A stretch of 6,163 nucleotides of DNA from an uncultured bacterium (GTDB taxonomy: Bacteria > Planctomycetota > Phycisphaerae > Phycisphaerales > SM1A02). Shown one piece after another: positions 1-6,163 of this stretch. The number at the start of each line of letters is the position of its first letter. The stretch's first letter is position 1. The stretch is from positions 1 through 6,163 of the forward strand of contig CAIWNO010000348.1 of NCBI GenBank assembly GCA_903914045.1. The letters run 5' to 3'. The translations under genes and the position numbers were made by a program. The notes beneath the pieces are model-generated. The model saw only the letters and a program-made list of their open reading frames with translations. It was not told the DNA's origin and did not search any database.

Positions 1-1
1 C

Positions 2-1117
2 GTCTTCACGCCAACCGGTGGCGGGGCTGAGCGATTATCCATTGCGCTTGTTGAGCAGCTTGCGCCACGCCATGACATTCATGTGTTCGCGCAAAAAATC
101 GCGCACGATATTCCTGGCGTCACCTTTCACCAACTATCAACATCGCCCTTCAAGTTGCGCTGGACAAATCAATTGTGGTACGCCACCGTGGCGTGGCGGG
201 CTACACGCCATGGCTTTGATGTGATTCACTCGCACGAAAATATTTGGTGCGGCAATGTTCAGACCGTGACCGTGTTGCCAAGCAAGTACAAATTATTTCA
301 TGGCGTCAGCGGCGCGCGCGTGCTTCTTCGATGGCTGAAAGTTCTGACGAGTCCTCGTCTCATCACGTATTTATGGCTTGAAAAGAAGCGATTTGCATGC
401 GGAACGAAGAAGAAGCGCATTACGGCCACCTCTGACATTTTGTTGCAGCAAATGGCAAGCGTGTATCCCAACAGCGCGCATGTTTTTGAAATTGTCACGC
501 CTGGCGTGACCATGCCAAGCGAAGTTGCAACGCCACAACGGCAACTTGCCGCGCGCAAGCAATTGGGTTTGCCGCAAGCGGGCCGTGGCATTTTGTTTGT
601 TGGGAATGATTATGAAAAGAAGGGGTTGCATACTTTGCTGAAGGCGCTTGCCAAATTCCACGACACCACGTGGCTTGCTGTTGTAGGAAACCCTGCGCAC
701 ATTCCAGAATTTCAACGCCACGCACAAGCGGCGGGCGTTGCGGATCGCGTTCACTTTTTAGGATCAATCAAAGACACGGGCCCCGCATATGTCGCAGTGG
801 ATTGCTTGGCGCACCCAACACTAGAGGACACATTTGCAATGGTGGTGGTGGAGTCCATGGCCAACGGAGTTCCCGTGGTTGTGAGCGGCCAGAAATATTG
901 CGGTATTTCAGGCTTGCTCACGCATGAAACCAATGTGTTGCTGGTGGAAGATCCGCGCAACGCGGACGCGCTTCACGCCGCTTTGGCGCGCGTGTTGGAA
1001 GATGCTGAATTGCGGCAGAAATTGTGCGCAGCGGGAGTGCAATTTGCCGCGCAGTACCAGTGGTCCGCGATCGCTCTGCAGCAAGAAAAAATATATTTTG
1101 AAGTGGCTCAATCTTAA
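2..1117 (+). CDS. GT4-type glycosyltransferase (GT-B fold), 5'-partial
   Basis: This is a retaining, nucleotide-sugar-dependent glycosyltransferase, probably acting at the cytoplasmic face of the membrane in LPS, capsule or other glycan assembly; the sugar and acceptor cannot be read from sequence. The first in-frame ATG is at 83, but the frame is open to the window edge. The 27 codons before it encode a typical family N-terminus, TPTGGGAERLSIALVEQL, so the true start lies upstream and 371 residues are visible. In that numbering, the N-terminal Rossmann domain holds GGGAERL (6-12) and DVIHSHE (73-79). The C-terminal domain opens near residue 197 with FVGNDYEKKGLHTLL. The donor-binding EX7E element appears as D276-x7-E284 (DTFAMVVVE), followed by SMANGVPVVVSG. 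Asp at the first position is a variant I recall from other GT4 members, so activity is likely. Family assignment is firm and the specific role is unknown. It converges on the gene at 1208-3868. Confidence 0.9.
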   Translation, partial: VFTPTGGGAERLSIALVEQLAPRHDIHVFAQKIAHDIPGVTFHQLSTSPFKLRWTNQLWYATVAWRATRHGFDVIHSHENIWCGNVQTVTVLPSKYKLFHGVSGARVLLRWLKVLTSPRLITYLWLEKKRFACGTKKKRITATSDILLQQMASVYPNSAHVFEIVTPGVTMPSEVATPQRQLAARKQLGLPQAGRGILFVGNDYEKKGLHTLLKALAKFHDTTWLAVVGNPAHIPEFQRHAQAAGVADRVHFLGSIKDTGPAYVAVDCLAHPTLEDTFAMVVVESMANGVPVVVSGQKYCGISGLLTHETNVLLVEDPRNADALHAALARVLEDAELRQKLCAAGVQFAAQYQWSAIALQQEKIYFEVAQS

Positions 1118-1125
1118 AAGTTGTT

Positions 1126-1193
1126 GCGCTAAATAACTACAAACATCCTAATGCGCTGTTTGAGAAACGCAACACCTCGAGTTGTTTAAGCGC
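1126..1193. terminator. Possible bidirectional terminator-like inverted repeat
   Basis: In the 90-nt gap between two convergent genes, GCGCTAAATAAC (1126-1137) can pair with GTTGTTTAAGCGC (1181-1193), giving about 12 bp with one bulged A and one G-T pair. A smaller stem (GTTT-GAG-AAAC, 1158-1168) lies in the loop. Location and symmetry suit a shared transcription end. However, the loop is long and no strong T-run follows on either strand (only ACTTTT on the minus side), so a Rho-independent terminator is not proven. Confidence 0.25.
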
Positions 1194-1207
1194 TGGGCGC
1201 CTTCATC

Positions 1208-3868
1208 TCACGGACACGGACCAGAGTCGAGCAGCAACATTCCGATATCGCCGGAATCAACTGAATTATTTCCGTCAAGATCGGCGGGCTCTCCAGGCGA
1301 TGCTGGACCAAATGCAAGCAGGATTATTCCAATATCGCCGCTTGTAATTTCGTGATCACCATCCAAGTCAGCCAGGCAAGGTGTACTAGCCGGATCCGTC
1401 CCCGCCAGAATTTCATCTTGATCAAGCGCGCCGTCGCCGTCACGATCGATGCCAAGTCTGCGAGCCATTCCCGCAGGAACAAGCGTGTAAGTGAGTTCGT
1501 TTCCAGCACTCGCACCCGCAAGCAACAGCGCCGGCGAAATGCTTTCGCCTGTTAAATCTGAAACAAATGTCCCGCCTTGAAACAGCCAGCCGCGCGCAAT
1601 TCCAGCGCGATTTCCCTTGACAATGAGGCCTACTTGCGTTGACTGACTTGTTGCAATTGAAATCAATTGCGCAATACGAGTGGTGTCATCACTCACGCCG
1701 ATTGCGAACGCTTGAGCGCCAACTCCCGCGTGTGTGTCGCTACCAAAGCTGAGCACAAACGCCTCCACATCACGCTTCTGTGTTGCGCCAGTGGCTCCTT
1801 GAGGAAATCCGAAACCAATATTCAACACATCTTGAATGGTGCCTTCTTCGCCAGAGTGGTCGAAACCAAATCCTCGATTTGCAACTTGCGATGACTTGCT
1901 CGCGCCAACTTTGCGATAGACATCGCGCAGTGGAACGTTCTTTTTGTTTTGATCATCGGTTGGACCAGGAATGTCAACTTTATTGTTGGTGCCCGCAGTG
2001 CCAGCGTGGCAATCTACGCACGTGAGTCCTGGAGGCGCGCCAAAAATCCGCGATGAGTTAAAAATAGTTTGACCAGTCGTTGGATTACCCGTGCCATTTG
2101 AAACCGTCACGGTTGATTTCATGGTGCCATCAATATTTCTATTTGGATTTGGACCAAATGTGAGCGACGCCAAGTAGTCGCTCATGTGCGACATTTCCGT
2201 ATCGGTGATTTGCGAAGAGCGACCTTGCAAATTTGTATACGCCTCGTTGAATTCTGAAAGTTCAACTTTTTCGCCACGCCAATGGAACGGTTGGTTCCCA
2301 ATAATGCCAACAAGCGTTTGGGAAGTCATTGGACCTTTCATTGGATTCCACGAAATACAGCCGCCAACTTGGCATTTTTGATCGAAGGTCTTCACGCTTC
2401 CTTGCGGATTTCCAATGTCCCATGCAATGCGATCGCTGCGACCATCAACATGGCACGAGGCGCAACTGGCTTGACCCAAACCTGATGTGAGATGCGTGTC
2501 ATACAGAAATGGTCGACCAGCTTTCACGGTGGATGGCGTTGAATCATGAAACGCAACGCGCGCAATTTCCATGTTGGCGCCAGTGCTAACCACGGACACC
2601 GCGCCTTCAAATCGATCAAGCACATACAAGCGCGTGCCGTCTGGACTGGTGACAAGACCAGTTGGACCCTCGCCAACAGTAATGGTGGCGCTGCGCGCGC
2701 CGCTTGAAGCGTTCATTGCAATCACATTGTTGGAGCCAAGGCCAGCGACATACGCGGTGGTTCCCGCGCCGTTGAAAGCCACGCCGCGCGGATCGCCAAT
2801 GGAGGCAGATTTATCAGCGGTGGTTGAAGAGGTGTAGGTGAGATGCGGATTGATGTCGAACGCCGCGCTACCCGCGGCGCCGCCAGGAAGAAGCGCTCCC
2901 ATGCAACGAACAAACACGCCGTTGACATTTTGTTCAAAGCGCAATTCGTTGCGAGACTCCATGCCAACCGCAAGCACATTTCCATTTGGCGCGACAGCAA
3001 TTCCGCTGACAATAGTCATGAGACCTTTGATGTACGTCACGGCCAAACTACTGGCGTTGACAACGGCGACATCGTTGTCGTGCACATCCCAAGTGACCAA
3101 ACTTGTCCAGTCGCGGCCGTTGCCATCCAACCAGCGATTTGCAGCATTTTTACGCACAATTTGCGATACTTTCGGCGGCGTTGCCAAGCCAGATTTAATT
3201 GTTGGGCTAAATGCCGTACCAGAATTCGGCGGCGGATTTTGTCCGCCGTATGGACCGCTGGCTGAGTTCACGGAAGCCTCAGGCACCATGGTTGAGTGAT
3301 TGCCGCTTTCAAAGATGGCCAAATATATTTTGCTTCCATCGGGGCTTACGGCCAACGCGCGCGGCGAACTTCCGGCAATGTTGACCGTGGTGATGGTGTT
3401 TGGAGTTGTCGCGTCAACCACGGCAAGCTTCTCCGGCATGGACAGTGACACGAATGCTTTTTGCGGCGAGCCGGCGAACACAACGTCGGCGGGTTCATCG
3501 CCAATAGTAATTGTCTTGGTCACGCGCATGGTGGCAATATCAATCACGCTGATTGAATCTGAGATTTGATTTACAACCCACGCTTGCGTGTTGCTGCGCG
3601 CGCGCACCGAAACCGGATCAAGACCAACCGCAATCGAACCGCGGCGCGTGAGCGAGCCGTTGGCCACATCAAAAATTTCTAGTTGCGCATCCGCCGTGTT
3701 CACCGCAAGCACAACAAGTCCGTTGGGCGTGATGTCAATCGGGTGCGACTGTGGCGATTCCCAATTCACAAACGCGGCGGTTTGCGCGGACACTGGCGCA
3801 ACGGTGGTGGCTACTGCAAGGGCAAGAAAAATGCTCGTAAGCGTGATAATGGGGGACCGATTAGGCAT
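1208..3868 (-). CDS. Secreted YVTN beta-propeller / dihaem peroxidase-like protein with C-terminal dockerin-like repeats
   Basis: This 886-residue exported protein has a signal peptide: basic N-terminus, hydrophobic residues 7-24 and probable cleavage after VSA (28). Residues about 35-190 and 265-440 hold YVTN-like propeller repeats such as AWVVN...SISVID (97-110), SPRALAVSPDGSKIYLA (168-184) and GPTGLVTSPDGTRLYVLD (401-418). They are split by an insertion at about 190-262 rich in Pro, Gly and Asn. A haem region follows: GRPFLYD leads to CASCH (469-473), then KCQVGGC (498-504), MKGPM (510-514) and FHWRGE (528-533). A second site, CVDCH (617-621), precedes NVPLRDVY and GFGFDHSGEEGTI. This order resembles the cytochrome c peroxidase/MauG-like superfamily, so a periplasmic or surface redox role is inferred; the substrate is unknown. 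The tail has DRDGDGALDQDE (808-819) and two dockerin-like repeats, ADLDGDHEITSGDIG and ADLDGNNSVDSGDIG, bracketed by C831 and C885. The dockerin-like tail suggests attachment to a surface partner. AAGGAG lies 13 nt before the chosen ATG. Confidence 0.88.
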   Translation of the reverse strand: MPNRSPIITLTSIFLALAVATTVAPVSAQTAAFVNWESPQSHPIDITPNGLVVLAVNTADAQLEIFDVANGSLTRRGSIAVGLDPVSVRARSNTQAWVVNQISDSISVIDIATMRVTKTITIGDEPADVVFAGSPQKAFVSLSMPEKLAVVDATTPNTITTVNIAGSSPRALAVSPDGSKIYLAIFESGNHSTMVPEASVNSASGPYGGQNPPPNSGTAFSPTIKSGLATPPKVSQIVRKNAANRWLDGNGRDWTSLVTWDVHDNDVAVVNASSLAVTYIKGLMTIVSGIAVAPNGNVLAVGMESRNELRFEQNVNGVFVRCMGALLPGGAAGSAAFDINPHLTYTSSTTADKSASIGDPRGVAFNGAGTTAYVAGLGSNNVIAMNASSGARSATITVGEGPTGLVTSPDGTRLYVLDRFEGAVSVVSTGANMEIARVAFHDSTPSTVKAGRPFLYDTHLTSGLGQASCASCHVDGRSDRIAWDIGNPQGSVKTFDQKCQVGGCISWNPMKGPMTSQTLVGIIGNQPFHWRGEKVELSEFNEAYTNLQGRSSQITDTEMSHMSDYLASLTFGPNPNRNIDGTMKSTVTVSNGTGNPTTGQTIFNSSRIFGAPPGLTCVDCHAGTAGTNNKVDIPGPTDDQNKKNVPLRDVYRKVGASKSSQVANRGFGFDHSGEEGTIQDVLNIGFGFPQGATGATQKRDVEAFVLSFGSDTHAGVGAQAFAIGVSDDTTRIAQLISIATSQSTQVGLIVKGNRAGIARGWLFQGGTFVSDLTGESISPALLLAGASAGNELTYTLVPAGMARRLGIDRDGDGALDQDEILAGTDPASTPCLADLDGDHEITSGDIGIILLAFGPASPGEPADLDGNNSVDSGDIGMLLLDSGPCP

Positions 3869-3959
3869 GAATCAAATTGTGCTCCTTGATGGGGTAGGGA
3901 CAACTTTTTTTATGAAAAAACTCGAAATTATGCCCATCTAACTTGGCTACCCTACGCCC
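3869..3959. promoter_or_regulatory. Divergent intergenic promoter region
   Basis: These 91 bases separate the starts of two divergent genes, so promoters for both should lie here. For the leftward gene, CATAAT on the minus strand (3932-3927) matches a -10 box at five of six positions, but no good -35 sits at normal spacing. For the rightward kinase gene, TACCCT (3948-3953) ends six bases before the ATG, where a leaderless -10 (TANNNT) would be expected, and no ribosome binding site is seen. The centre (3905-3920) is T6-TATG-A6, a self-complementary A/T tract that may bend or melt. GTAGGG (3894-3899) and CCCTAC (3950-3955) form an inverted pair around it, which could be an operator or chance. 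Confidence 0.35.
3882..3887 (-). promoter_or_regulatory. Ribosome binding site of the propeller/haem gene
   Basis: The minus strand reads AAGGAG here, a strong Shine-Dalgarno core, 13 nt before the ATG at 3868. The spacing is longer than the usual 5-9 nt. The TTG between them opens a frame that stops after four codons, so the ATG leading into the signal peptide remains the best start. Confidence 0.45.
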
Positions 3960-4664
3960 ATGAATATTCTTTCCATCGATATCGGCGGCACGCATGTCAA
4001 GATTCGTGTTCCAAATGATCCAGAGAAGCGCTCGTTTGATAGCGGTCCAACGCTGACGCCGCGCATGATGGTGGACGGCGTGAAAAAATTGTGCGCGGGC
4101 TGGAAGTTTGACGGAGTGTCCATGGGAATCCCCGCGCCCATTCAAAACAATCGCCCACTGCATGACCCCGCCAATCTTGGCAAGGGTTGGACGGACTTTG
4201 ATTACGACACTGACTTTGGCGTGCCCGTGAAAATTCTCAATGACGCCGCCATGCAAGCGGTGGGCAGTTACAAAAGCGGAAAGATGTTGTTTCTTGGTTT
4301 GGGCACTGGCCTAGGTTCGTGCTTTATTGTTGGCAACCAGATTTTACCCATGGAGTTGGCGCATCTTCCATACAAGAATGGCAAGTCATTCGAGGACTAC
4401 GTTGGTCTGCGCGGCTTGGAGCGGCTTGGCAAAAAGAAGTGGCGCAAGTCCGTGGCTGATGTGATTGAAATTCTCACCGCCGCATTGATTCCGGATGAGG
4501 TGATTCTTGGCGGCGGCAACGCGGCTAATTTGAAAGAGTTGCCCGTGGGTTGTCGTTTGGGTGACAACGCCAACGCATTTGAAGGTGGCTTCCGTTTGTG
4601 GGAAAAAGCCTGGGAAAATGCGGTGCCCTTGTATCACGACGCCACGCCTTCTGCGAAAAGTTGA
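3960..4664 (+). CDS. ROK-family sugar kinase, polyphosphate-glucokinase-like
   Basis: This 234-residue cytosolic kinase probably phosphorylates glucose, or a related hexose, at O6. DIGGT (7-11) is the N-terminal phosphate-binding loop of the ASKHA fold. MGIPAP near residue 55 and NLGKGW near residue 73 follow. ND (94-95) supplies the probable catalytic base D95, and GLGTGLGS (113-120) is the second phosphate motif. E132-x2-H135 in MELAHLP corresponds to the substrate-contacting ExGH segment of ROK kinases. VILGGGN lies near residue 180. The CxCGxxGC zinc motif of classical ROK glucokinases and repressors is absent, and there is no DNA-binding domain. Short length, NLxKxW and the ELxH segment resemble polyphosphate glucokinases, but the phosphoryl donor (polyphosphate or ATP) cannot be decided here. 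ATG 3960 is chosen because DIGGT follows at once; no Shine-Dalgarno is visible before it. The gene is divergent from the haem protein gene and convergent with lgt. Confidence 0.85.
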   Translation: MNILSIDIGGTHVKIRVPNDPEKRSFDSGPTLTPRMMVDGVKKLCAGWKFDGVSMGIPAPIQNNRPLHDPANLGKGWTDFDYDTDFGVPVKILNDAAMQAVGSYKSGKMLFLGLGTGLGSCFIVGNQILPMELAHLPYKNGKSFEDYVGLRGLERLGKKKWRKSVADVIEILTAALIPDEVILGGGNAANLKELPVGCRLGDNANAFEGGFRLWEKAWENAVPLYHDATPSAKS

Positions 4665-4725
4665 TTCACGCATACGCGTTCGTTCTGCCAGCCGCTTGTG
4701 CGCTTGCATTTATGATTTGTAACGT

Positions 4726-4756
4726 GCGAATTTATAAATTCAATTTCAAATTTCGC
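4726..4756. terminator. Weak A/T-rich hairpin in convergent gap
   Basis: Between the kinase stop and the lgt stop, GCGAATTT (4726-4733) can pair with AAATTTCGC (4748-4756) with one bulged T. Nested in it is the perfect 14-base palindrome GAATTTATAAATTC (4728-4741). Position suggests a transcription end for one or both genes. The stems are low in G+C and no clean T-run follows, so this is tentative. The rest of 4665-4771 shows nothing recognisable. Confidence 0.25.
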
Positions 4757-4771
4757 GCGTCAATCACAACT

Positions 4772-5836
4772 TCAATTATGCCAAACAAGTCCGCCCATTG
4801 GCGCACAATTTCTTCGGCTACTGGCAACGCAAATCACCGCGCCGATCGCCATCATGAACATGCTTAACAACATGGGCAGCGTGGCGGGACCAATCATGAA
4901 AACACCGGGATCTATTTCCCGTAATTGTTCCGTGGCAAGTCGAAGCACTCCGTAACCTAGAACAAACCAGCCGGTGATTACGCCGGGCTTGCGCGGCTTC
5001 AGCCACACAATGCAAAGCAGCGCGAACAACACCACGCCATCGCTGATGGCTTGAATAAAATTATTTGGGTAGTACGCGGTCAAGTACGGCGCTACTTTTG
5101 TGCGCACCGCAACATCGCCGCCGTAACATGCGGCGTACAACATTTCCAATGTGTTGCCGCGTTGAATCGCGCCCGCAACTGGAATGGGCGAAACTTGCAT
5201 GCCTGTCGCAACGGTTTCGCTTGACATTGGCACCAGTGGCTTGAGCAATACCAAAGTTGTGTCGCTGATCACGCCGGGTCGCAATAATTCTTCCGGATAC
5301 TTCACGCTCCACCACGGGCTGTCCACTTGCATTGCGACCGGCAATGGTTTTCCCCACAATTCGCCGTTAATCCAGTTGGCGTAGCGACCCAAGCCCAGGC
5401 CAATACAGCAAGCCCACGCCGCCATGTCGGCCACATGCGCGAACAACATTCCGTTGCGTTTGCACCACCACAATGTGGCAAGCACCACGCCAATGATTCC
5501 GCCGTGGCTGGACATTCCGCCTTTGTGAATGAACAGCAATCCCCAAAATGGAAACTCGCTGGTGAACGTGTACAGCATTGCGTGGTCGTAGAACACAACG
5601 TGGCCAACGCGTCCGCCAACAATCACGCCCATCACGGCCCACGTGAGAAAATCTCCCACTTGTGTTTTTGTCATGGGCGAGCGGTGCGTTGCGGCCATCC
5701 ATCGCATAAGCAACCACCCCGCAAAAAATCCGCCGGCGTAGGCCAGTCCGTACCAGCGAATACCAAAGTTGCCGCCCATGCGCAGTGCGAACGGCGTGCT
5801 GGTGTGCAACAAACTTTCTGCGAGCAGGTGCATCAT
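4772..5836 (-). CDS. lgt: Prolipoprotein diacylglyceryl transferase (Lgt)
   Basis: Lgt moves diacylglycerol from phosphatidylglycerol to the lipobox cysteine of prolipoproteins in the inner membrane, the first step of lipoprotein maturation. The 354-residue product shows IRWYGLAY (26-33), GGRVGHVVFY (74-83), GGMSSHGGIIG (106-116), GLGRYANWINGELWG (148-162) and YGVLRLATE (295-303). Residues aligned with known functional positions of E. coli Lgt are kept: Y29 (Y26), H111 (H103), R151 (R143), N154 (N146), E159 (E151), G162 (G154), Y295 (Y235), R299 (R239) and E303 (E243). Several hydrophobic spans fit a polytopic membrane protein. It is about 60 residues longer than E. coli Lgt, mainly through a loop between G162 and Y256. 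The usual HPSQLYE is replaced by YPNNFIQ (256-262). Two adjacent ATGs (5836, 5833) could start it. No clear ribosome site is seen, and queF ends 12 nt upstream, so translation may be coupled. Confidence 0.95.
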   Translation of the reverse strand: MMHLLAESLLHTSTPFALRMGGNFGIRWYGLAYAGGFFAGWLLMRWMAATHRSPMTKTQVGDFLTWAVMGVIVGGRVGHVVFYDHAMLYTFTSEFPFWGLLFIHKGGMSSHGGIIGVVLATLWWCKRNGMLFAHVADMAAWACCIGLGLGRYANWINGELWGKPLPVAMQVDSPWWSVKYPEELLRPGVISDTTLVLLKPLVPMSSETVATGMQVSPIPVAGAIQRGNTLEMLYAACYGGDVAVRTKVAPYLTAYYPNNFIQAISDGVVLFALLCIVWLKPRKPGVITGWFVLGYGVLRLATEQLREIDPGVFMIGPATLPMLLSMFMMAIGAVICVASSRRNCAPMGGLVWHN

Positions 5837-5848
5837 GCTGATCGAAAT

Positions 5849-6163
5849 TTATTTCACCCACGCTGCGGGCACATTGCCATGCGTGGCAATAATGCGGCTG
5901 CGGATTCCGCCGCGGCCTTTCCAGTCAGTGATGATTTGCATCCAGCGCGGACTCATGGCGCTGGCCAAGTCGTCGCGAATGCGGTTGGTCACGGCCTCGT
6001 AGAAAATGCCGTCGTTGCGGAAACTTTGGTAATACATCTTCAAGCTTTTTAATTCCACACACACCGCGGCGGGTTCGTAGCGCAGCGTGACATTTCCAAA
6101 GTCGGGGTGGCCGGTCTTGGGGCACACGCTGGTGAACTCCTCGCTGATGTGCTCAATCACAAA
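5849..6163 (-). CDS. queF: NADPH-dependent 7-cyano-7-deazaguanine reductase (QueF), 5'-partial
   Basis: QueF reduces the nitrile of preQ0 to the amine preQ1 using NADPH, in the cytosol, on the way to queuosine in tRNA. The window holds the last 104 residues. The reading frame continues past the window edge, and the GTG at 6160 is an internal valine rather than a start. By comparison with Bacillus subtilis QueF about 41 N-terminal residues are missing, so the full protein should be a short, unimodular form of about 145 residues. Visible are FTSVCPKTGHPDFG with the thioimide-forming cysteine (residue 14 here, Cys55 in B. subtilis) and the acid Asp (21, Asp62). The QueF signature ELKSLKMYY (37-45), FRNDGIFYEAVTNRI with the substrate-binding Glu (56, Glu97), and RGGI near the C-terminus follow. 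The His preceding that Glu in B. subtilis (His96) is Tyr here. It is the upstream gene of a likely queF-lgt transcript. Confidence 0.95.
   Translation of the reverse strand, partial: FVIEHISEEFTSVCPKTGHPDFGNVTLRYEPAAVCVELKSLKMYYQSFRNDGIFYEAVTNRIRDDLASAMSPRWMQIITDWKGRGGIRSRIIATHGNVPAAWVK

Noticed and set aside
276..330. GCGCGCGCG alternating run near 311 (also near 3598) as a special structure
   Set aside because: Both runs are under 12 bases and lie inside coding sequence, where Ala/Arg codons explain them.
83..1117. Taking ATG 83 as the glycosyltransferase start
   Set aside because: The 27 codons upstream in the same frame encode the conserved GGGAERL segment, so the gene starts before the window.
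1118..1207. tRNA or small RNA in the gap
   Set aside because: The 90 bases show a bulged inverted repeat but no cloverleaf, no T-arm consensus and no CCA-type end.
2838..3299. Open frame of about 150 codons on the plus strand
   Set aside because: It is fully antisense to the propeller part of the 886-residue protein. Its low-complexity composition mirrors the complementary coding strand and no start signal was seen.
4598..4867. Plus-strand open frame crossing the kinase/lgt gap
   Set aside because: It begins out of frame inside the kinase gene and ends antisense inside lgt. It has no recognisable motif or ribosome site, so the gap is better read as a convergent intergenic region.
5327..6052. 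Long open frame of about 240 codons on the plus strand
   Set aside because: It runs antisense to lgt and queF, both identified by clear family motifs. The translation is rich in His, Ala and Gln with no domain, typical of a shadow frame.
5849..6160. Taking GTG 6160 as the queF start
   Set aside because: QueF normally has about 40 residues before the FTSVCPKTG segment, and the frame stays open to the window edge. The gene is cut by the window, not naturally short.

Overview
The window carries five protein-coding genes and no RNA genes, mobile elements or CRISPR arrays that I can see. The best clue to the host is the large exported protein at 1208-3868. Its C-terminus has a pair of dockerin-like calcium repeats of the ADLDG...SGDIG type flanked by cysteines and ending in GPCP, a style typical of Planctomycetota and especially Phycisphaerae. 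Intermediate G+C, several starts without a clear Shine-Dalgarno sequence and a long-loop Lgt fit that assignment, but the taxonomy is an inference.

Layout, left to right: (1) <2-1117 (+), the C-terminal bulk of a GT-B fold, GT4-type glycosyltransferase whose first few codons lie before the window; (2) 1118-1207, a short convergent gap with a possible terminator-like inverted repeat; (3) 1208-3868 (-), an 886-residue secreted protein joining a YVTN-type beta-propeller, a cytochrome c peroxidase/MauG-like region with two CxxCH haem motifs, an EF-hand-like segment and two dockerin-like repeats; (4) 3869-3959, a divergent intergenic region with an A/T-rich centre; (5) 3960-4664 (+), a small ROK-family sugar kinase resembling polyphosphate glucokinases; (6) 4665-4771, a convergent A/T-rich gap with a weak hairpin; (7) 4772-5836 (-), lgt, prolipoprotein diacylglyceryl transferase; (8) 5849-6163> (-), queF, preQ1 synthesis reductase, missing its N-terminus.

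The only evident operon is queF-lgt (12 nt apart, same strand). The other genes alternate in strand and do not form one pathway: envelope glycan synthesis, an extracellular haem enzyme, sugar phosphorylation, lipoprotein lipidation and tRNA queuosine synthesis. Most of the window looks like ordinary chromosomal housekeeping. The most unusual object is the propeller/dihaem/dockerin fusion. The next is the Lgt, which keeps its known catalytic residues but has about 50 extra residues in a loop and a rewritten HPSQLYE-type motif.
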